NCBI GenBank assembly: GCA_961205875.1
Contig: OY540810.1
Span: 2,542,001-2,606,000, forward strand
DNA: 64,000 nucleotides
Origin: Sialis fuliginosa
Taxonomy: Eukaryota; Arthropoda; Insecta; Megaloptera; Sialidae
Direction of reading: 5' to 3'
The translations under genes and the position numbers were made by a program. The notes beneath the pieces are model-generated. The model made no database searches. It saw only the letters and a list, made by a program, of their open reading frames with translations, and was not told the origin of the DNA. Positions 57,981 through 64,000 of the stretch are shown in pieces (position 1 is the stretch's first letter; each line of letters begins with the position of its first letter).

Positions 57981-58241
57981 TGCATGTATGAGGGCCACCG
58001 AACATTTGATGCGAATTACATGCGGGAGTACGCTGCCTGCCACCCCAATCCTACAGACAGTTACATTTGTTATGAGCCAGAACATATTAAACGTGTGTAT
58101 GACAACGCAGTGTCGGCATTCCGCTATGCCGCAGCCGCCGGGAGACGCTCTCAGATGAAATTGCGTGCGGCGACGGGCACCAGGCCCGGATTAATTCATA
58201 AACACTATCCACTGTGTTACAAGTTGAATTTAAACCATTAG
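57981..58241 (+). CDS. unrecognised open frame in a GC-rich island
   Basis: An 85-codon frame starts at ATG 57984 and ends at TAG 58239-58241. It reads MYEGHRTFDANYMREYAACH, then PNPTDSYICYEPEHIKRVYD and NAVSAFRYAAAAGRRSQMK. It has no match I know, no signal peptide and no transmembrane segment; the middle looks helical. GC content is well above the surroundings. A good acceptor (TAATTGCAG, 57908-57916) and donor (TTG, GTATGT at 57970) lie just upstream. A second frame (+, about 57889-58157, RLKNTHDGATFDKL) is open across the same island, which weakens the coding case. It could be a small gene, a terminal exon, a transposon relic or chance. Confidence 0.3.
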   Translation, partial: CMYEGHRTFDANYMREYAACHPNPTDSYICYEPEHIKRVYDNAVSAFRYAAAAGRRSQMKLRAATGTRPGLIHKHYPLCYKLNLNH

Positions 58242-58243
58242 AT

Positions 58244-58277
58244 GCAGCTTGTAACAAGCCAGCTTGTTACAAGCTGC
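58244..58277. repeat. perfect 16-bp stem palindrome
   Basis: GCAGCTTGTAACAAGC, two spacer bases, then its exact inverse GCTTGTTACAAGCTGC, three bases after the stop of the unknown frame. Followed by a further GCTTGTAA. It would make a stable hairpin in RNA or DNA. Confidence 0.95.
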
Positions 58278-59534
58278 TTGTAAACTCGCTCAATGTAATC
58301 GACGCTTAACTGATATAAATTAGTCATTAGTGTTCTGTTTTCAACGCAATCTTGGATGTTTTATTTAATTTAACATTTTATTATTTAGTTTCAATTATGT
58401 CCAGTATTACAAATAAGCTAGTAAAATTTGCTAAATTGGCATTGGATTATATAAGGTAGTGGCACCAGTCTTGGCAAGGACATTAGAAATATTTGTTTAT
58501 ATTTGATTACTATAATTTCTGAATATTAATCTATATACATTTAACTGTCTTACAGCTGTTTATAGAGACTCAAAAACACTCGGAAACGAAATTTTGTTTT
58601 ATTTGCTATAGAATTCGTAGCTGCCAGTTTTATCACATAAACTGAAGAAAAGCCCTGCTAATTGTGGTTAAACCTAGCCTGTATTACAAAAATGAATAAT
58701 CGAATAGCATAATACACTTTGACAGTTACATGTTGACATGCATCTGCATACCTAACTACTCCAGTCACTCAGAAAATATTATTAATACATCATGTTGAAA
58801 GATTTGTTAACTTCCACTAACCTAATGGTTTCTTTATATTACACTCAAAAATACCATTAATATGAACAAAAAAAACGTGGAAATGATCCGAAAATATTCA
58901 AAACAAAATAGACTGTTGTTATTTTAAAGAAAAAAAAAGATAAATAAAAGTGTTAGAATAGATTTAGATGCAAAATAAAACATATTATAATTATTTATTT
59001 TTTAATAGACAATTATGAGTAGGTCATAAATATTTTTTATTGGCTAATTTCCATGAATTCCGGGCGTAATAACTTTTTTTTTTTTTAGAATTTATTATTT
59101 TTATTTTGTTTTACTTAAATATCAACTCTCGTTGTCAATTATTATCATGTTTTTTAGGGGTCTGAAGCCAACTAGGTACCCTTATGGTATCAGTCAGTCA
59201 GTCCGTCTGTCTGTTTGTCTGTATGTATGTATAATTGTATATATGTTACAACCAAACCATTTTATCATTTATATACCAACTTTATCCGCGTGGTAATGCA
59301 GATTTCTGTTATGATAGTCGATTAAATAGGTTTTTATTTTCGCATTTGCACGCTAGATGCAATTATGTCAACCTAATAGATATACACATGCCCATGTTTT
59401 AATCTAATCTTTTGTAGCATATGCCCTTTCTCAGGATGCAAGCTATCTTCCTGCCAAATTTCATCAAAATCGGTTCAGCATTTAGCCGTGAAAAGGCAAT
59501 AAACAGACAGATTGAGATATCTTTGCATTTATTA
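58278..59534. other. intergenic, repeat fragments
   Basis: A GGCACCAGT-family end (58453-58560: AAGGTAGTGGCACCAGTC to TAACTGTCTTACAGC) and a TTCCGCGTGG-type fragment with ATGATAGTCGATTAAATAGG near 59280-59340 are recognised. Nothing else. Confidence 0.5.
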
Positions 59535-59900
59535 TACAGTGTATTCCAAGTTGATTAAGACATAGAAAATTTAACATGGGGACAATTAGAAGTGTTGTAG
59601 TAACTTTTGGTCAAATTTAACGATGTGTGATTGGTGCTTTTTGAAATGCCGCCACAAAATTTAATAAAATAGTAATTAGTATTTTGTTTTCAAATTTATA
59701 TCTGCCAAAAAATATTATTATAATTTTATCTAGGATGCTTAAATTAATGAAATTAAAGTTGAGAACAAAATACTGTTGATTAATTTAAAATTTATCAGTT
59801 AGTTTCGAGGCGGCATTTCAAAATGCACCAATCACACTTCGTTAAATTTGACCAAAGGTTACTACAACATTTCTAATTGTCCTCATGTTAAATTTCCTAA
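59535..59900. mobile_element. hairpin MITE, second copy
   Basis: CAGTGTATTCCAAGTTG, TTTAACATGGGGACAATTAG and the mirrored CTAATTGTCCTCATGTTAAA. The core between the arms is inverted relative to 33605-33975. Confidence 0.75.
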
Positions 59901-60710
59901 AACAGAAATAATGAGATTTTTGAAAAAAAAATTGGATCCCCCTCTCAGACTGTAGTATCCAATTTTTTTTAACTTACCCCATGAGATAGATCTCCTAAAA
60001 TGCAACAAAAAATATTTTAGGACCTTTTGATTTTCAATGCAAAAAATCCGAAAAAAATCCAGAATGTAGATTTTAATTAGTACTTTCAATGAAAATTATA
60101 ACAGACTTTGTAGCAATAATAGTTTATGGAAAATTTTGAAATAACTACTTTTATCTTTCATCAATATGAAATAGCTCTTGATACGTATTATCAAGTAGAT
60201 AATCTTAGTGAGAATGGCTATGGAACCCTATCATCATCTCATTTAGAAATAACTATTTTTTTTATAAATTGTCACACGATTACGTACACTTTTATAGAGA
60301 TTATTTTAGAGTTTTTGTTCATCCTAAAGTTTGAACTAATTGTAAGTATGATTCCTGAGCAAGAGTTTATACTCATTTTATTCTACTCCCTCTGTTCTGA
60401 AATACTGATCCGATTTGCATTCAACGTAAAGAATTATTGAAAATAAATTATATTGTTAATTAAACACATTTTTTATATAATATAATTATTATTTTCTAAA
60501 AAGTTATTTTATTAAAAATATTCGATTTTTTCTAGTCAAAAACAGTAATAACATCAAATCGGAATAGTAGAGGGAGTATTATTTTTTCTAATAAACTAAC
60601 AATCAACCGTTAGCTTTATATACCAAACTCGTATACAGTATAATTTATTTTTAACTATACAGCTGACAAAACTGACCAAAATACATACATACCAGAACAC
60701 ATACAGACAT
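59901..60710. other. intergenic, nothing recognised
   Basis: AT-rich. A 104-codon plus frame (60126-60440) is hydrophobic and AT-driven, without a domain. AGTGAGAATGG-T-GGAACCCTATCA at about 60209 matches 34228, so some relation to that repeat exists. Confidence 0.45.
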
Positions 60711-60736
60711 ACATTATATATATATATATATATATA
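60711..60736. repeat. TA microsatellite
   Basis: About twelve TA units; another is at 34417-34438. Confidence 0.9.
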
Positions 60737-60769
60737 CATAACGCAAATACAATGGAAGAATGACATGTG

Positions 60770-60960
60770 TTACGTAACGTATCAAACGTTTGCGGGCAAT
60801 AAATCGTTATGACGGAAGAGTGTGACGGCGGTCCGGCGCACGTCAGCCGGTATCGGCGGTGACTCGGGAAGACCCTCGGACGGTCAACCCGTTTCTGCGA
60901 ATTCCTTTTGTTTATGCATATAACCCGCGTGTACTGAATACAAAATAGATTGCGTTGTTT
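60770..60960. promoter_or_regulatory. non-repetitive GC-rich island downstream of vg
   Basis: GGCAATAAATCGTTATGACG (homeodomain-type core), GGCGGTCCGGCGCACGTCAG and GGTATCGGCGGTGACTCGGG form a distinct block, with no reading frame that I can support. Candidate enhancer or the end of an unseen gene; inference. Confidence 0.25.
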
Positions 60961-60985
60961 CTTTTATGAATAATTTCAGTTATAC

Positions 60986-61283
60986 ATGTCCGATATTATA
61001 AAGGAGCTAGCAAAATTTGCTAGCACTTTCAAATGGGGTATTAATTCTGTACTAGTATCTGTGGAATTTAGAGCAGTAACACAGTTGGTATCTTTCACTG
61101 TACAAAATAATTTTCATAATATCACCACTGTTTTAATACCGTTGTTATTTACCTACAACGTGTGCGCGAAACTTGCCGAAGTCTTCAACAAACTTCAAAA
61201 GAACTGTCATTTAAGTTTGATATCTCATTTGAAAGTGCTTGCTAGCTAACAAATTTGCTAGCTCCTTTATAATACCGGACAAT
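60986..61283 (+). mobile_element. TGTCCG-ended element with an 87-codon frame
   Basis: Opens TGTCCGATATTATAAAGG and closes CCTTTATAATACCGGACA. Almost the whole element (60986-61249) is one open frame, MSDIIKELAKFASTFKWGIN through LTVQ-like SFTVQNNFHNITTVLIP to SLISHLKVLAS. Copy 2990-3324 is broken, but two of its internal length differences are multiples of three. Function unknown. Confidence 0.7.
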
Positions 61284-61804
61284 ATACTAGCGCATTGGAG
61301 TCGGGGATATTAATTTAATCTATATACATAAAATAACATCTCCTGACTGACTGATTCATCATCGCCGAGCCGAAACCCCTTGACCTAGAAACGTGAAATT
61401 TTAGGAGTGTCGTCCTTTTATGACGCAAATTTTTTTTTTCGAAATTGTATGATTAATTTTTTTTCATTTCATCTCCTGTCACGGATGGAGGGTTGCAATT
61501 AGTTTTATTCGATCCGGCAGGAAAAATACTACGGTGGCGGGGGTTTTAGGGGGAAAAAAGAACCCCCTATCTCTTATAAGAATGGAGATATTTACAATTT
61601 TGTATAATGAACAAAAAGCAACAAAAATAATTATTTAATATTTCCTCCACTGTCATGTATGGAAGATTGTAATTAGTTTCATTCGATCCGATGGAAAAAA
61701 ATATTATGGGGGAGGGGGTTTTAGGGAGGAAAACAACCCTCTATCTTTCTGAGATATTTACGATTTTGTATAATGAATAAAAAGTAAAACTAGAATCATA
61801 TTCT
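61284..61804. other. intergenic, dispersed-repeat fragment
   Basis: GACTGACTGATTCATCATCG and AGAAACGTGAAATTTTAGG echo 51620-51680; two tandem copies of a ~170-bp stretch (TTTCGATCCG-GGAAAAAATA, TTTTAGGG-GGAAAA) follow at about 61450-61760. Confidence 0.55.
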
Positions 61805-62215
61805 ATTGTTAAACTAATTATTAGTGTAATTTATTTATTAATTATTATATTATCATAGCATCTGCTTTACATTGTTTCAAATTTAACGACTTTTATTTTA
61901 TAACTTTTGTGTCGTAGTACTTATCATTTTTTAATCATTAGCAAGTGTCCATTACTAGTTTTATTTTGTCCATTAATGGAGAAAAAACATAAACATAGTA
62001 CTTATCATTTTGTAAACATTAGGAAGTGTCCATTACTGGAGAAAAAAGCTAAATAAAATAAACGGCTATAATTAAAAAAACAAAGTATATTTGCGTAATT
62101 AAATTGATTTAATAAAGAGGTACTTGTTTTATTAATAACACGAGTTCATGGGGATAACAAAAAACAGTATACATTGCTCTTAAAACGTCCAAAGCTGGTG
62201 CTAGTTACTTACCTA
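61805..62215. mobile_element. GGCACCAGT-family MITE, rearranged
   Basis: AACTAATTATTAGTGTAATT, CATTACTGGAGAAAAAA and CAAAGCTGGTGCTAGTTACTTA are family sequence. The TAGTACTTATCATTTTGTAA segment is duplicated. Confidence 0.6.
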
Positions 62216-63435
62216 AGAATATCTTTAAAATATGTTGATATTGACGATAAAATAAATATGGAAAACTACGCCATTTTGAATTGTTAGAATATTATCAATA
62301 ACAAATCAATTAGAAATCAAATCAGGTATATAGGTATAGAAATAAAACATGTCGATCTCTGTTATTGGCAGTTTCTCTTTTAGTAAAATATATCAAGAAC
62401 ATGTTTAATTTTATGCTAAAATGGGTAGAGGAGATAAAAAGCATCATAAAACAATCATCTCCTATCATAATTTTCAGGATATATCTTCTTAATCTTAACT
62501 TGGGTTTAACTGTATTTCAATTTTAATTTTAATAGAATATAATTTAACTTTGATAATGTTTCGTAATTTTTTAATTGTATAAAAAAGTTAATAAAACAAT
62601 AACAGAACAATAAAATTTGTATCTAATTTTTAAATTTAATTACAAGTTTAACGTCCTTTGAATGAACTATTCTGAGAAATTCATACATATTAGAACAATG
62701 ATTTATATACCTACAAACATCATGTTATATTTATAAAGAAGGTAATAAAAAACATTGAATTTTACATGAAAATTCAATGTACTCATATGTAAGTACAGAC
62801 ATAATATACACACTATATATTCATTGTGATTTTTCTAATATACTGTAGCTAAAGTATTTTGTATACACATATATGAATAAAATTAAAATGAAGAATTAAG
62901 TACCTACCTACACTATTAATGAGAAAAATTATGATTTCTTATAAAGATAAATGTTATTGTTGGAAATCATTTTTAAAGGCGTTAGTAATTATAATAATTA
63001 AGTTATGAATAAAAAAGATTACCGCGCCCCACTCCTCAAGGGTAGAATTGCGCATTTTTTTTTAGTGGGTGTTACGTAACAAAAGGAAAACGTCTATAAA
63101 ATATAATTTTTTATAGTTTTGGCTGTACAATGATGAATCAATCAGTGAGAACAATTTCTTTAATATATTTAGATTCAAGATGATTAACGTTATTATTTTG
63201 AAACTAAAAATAAAAATCCATTTTTCATTGCATCGCTAAAATATACAATATATTATGTATTACCATATTTTGTTCACAACAAAATGAGTGTTGTACTTGG
63301 TGTATAGAAGAGGAATTATGATTGATTGTGGAGGTGTGGTTAGTGGAGATGAAAAACAATTTTAAAGAAATATTACTCACGCGTTTCCTGAACTGGAATA
63401 CTATTTTTTTACTTTAAGATATAGATATAAATAGA
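62216..63435. other. intergenic, nothing recognised
   Basis: Very AT-rich. Near 63022 GCGCCCCACTCCTCAAGGG is a small GC-rich patch. No element or gene supported. Confidence 0.5.
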
Positions 63436-64000
63436 TACCAGTCTTGGCCGCTTTAAGAGCAAGGTATGGGCTTTTTTGTAATTTTCATGAACTCATGTTA
63501 CTAATAAAACAAGTACCTCTTTATTAATCAATTTAATTACCAAAGGCAGTAAATGTAGTTTTTTTTTTAAAATTATAACGAATTTTCAGAGAAAATGTTT
63601 CGTACAAAAGTTTCATGGTTTCGAGGGGGCTCAATACTGACAATATGGATTGACCATGAAAAGGTCACCTTAATGGGTTTTCAGGTTTAACTTTTCTTTT
63701 TCAAATCTAAACCTATATTTTTTGTTGCAGATTCGTAATTTACGAGGGAAAATAAGTAACTTTTATCTGAAACATTTTTTCTGAAAATGTCCATTTTTTA
63801 TGATACATTTTTTGATTTTCAATAATTTTTTACTCGAAAATTAATTTTCAAAAAGAATCATAAGAAGTAAAAAGTGCTTATAGATTTCGGCAATGATTCT
63901 CAAAGATTTTTATTTTATTTGTTTTTAATTTTATTCTTCAAAATTAAAAAAAAAATTACTTTATTAAAAAGTTAATATTAAATTTGAATAAAACAAATTC
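63436..64000. repeat. GGCACCAGT fragment and dispersed repeat
   Basis: 63436-63570 is a family left end (GATACCAGTCTTGGCCGC). 63575-63950 is the second copy of 27040-27460. The window ends inside AT-rich sequence. Confidence 0.65.

Noticed and set aside
60126..60440. 104-codon hydrophobic frame
   Set aside because: Composition follows AT-rich DNA; no domain, no splice context, no second copy.

Overview
The window is AT-rich eukaryotic DNA that looks like an insect genome, most likely a moth or butterfly. The order-level call rests on inference: repeats carrying the phrase GCGACTTCGTTCGCGTG resemble ones I associate with Lepidoptera, TTAGG-like runs occur, and introns are bloated by small DNA transposons. 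No bacterial gene, CRISPR array or convincing tRNA/rRNA was seen.

The one gene I recognise is the 3' part of vestigial (vg), the wing-selector transcriptional cofactor, on the + strand. Five coding exons (782-988, 3367-3576, 21665-21875, 25033-25289, 40857-40906) join in phase into 311 residues that end at a stop at 40904-40906. Earlier exons lie left of the window. The second exon carries the Scalloped/TEAD-binding Tondu motif (VVDEHFSRAL), the third and fourth a His/Ala-rich tail, and the fifth only 16 terminal residues. Its introns are about 2.4, 18.1, 3.2 and 15.6 kb. A 3' UTR with several AATAAA signals follows, to about 41.1 kb.

Almost everything else is layered non-autonomous transposons. 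They include PIF/Harbinger-like MITEs with 3-bp target duplications, many hAT-like elements with readable 8-bp duplications, TA-flanked Tc1/mariner- or pogo-like elements (one with a broken pogo-type N-terminus), long foldback elements with arms of about 290-600 bp, and dispersed repeats. A 2.5-kb array of sixteen ~160-bp units (about 7968-10513) sits inside a dispersed repeat in the 18-kb vg intron. Its unit matches part of hAT-like elements elsewhere in the window, so the origin of this satellite can be read locally.

Eight non-repetitive, GC-richer islands in the introns and downstream are listed as candidate regulatory DNA, with low confidence. Downstream of vg (41.1-64 kb) I recognise no gene; an unidentified 87-codon open frame at 57981-58241 is followed three bases later by a perfect 16-bp stem palindrome.
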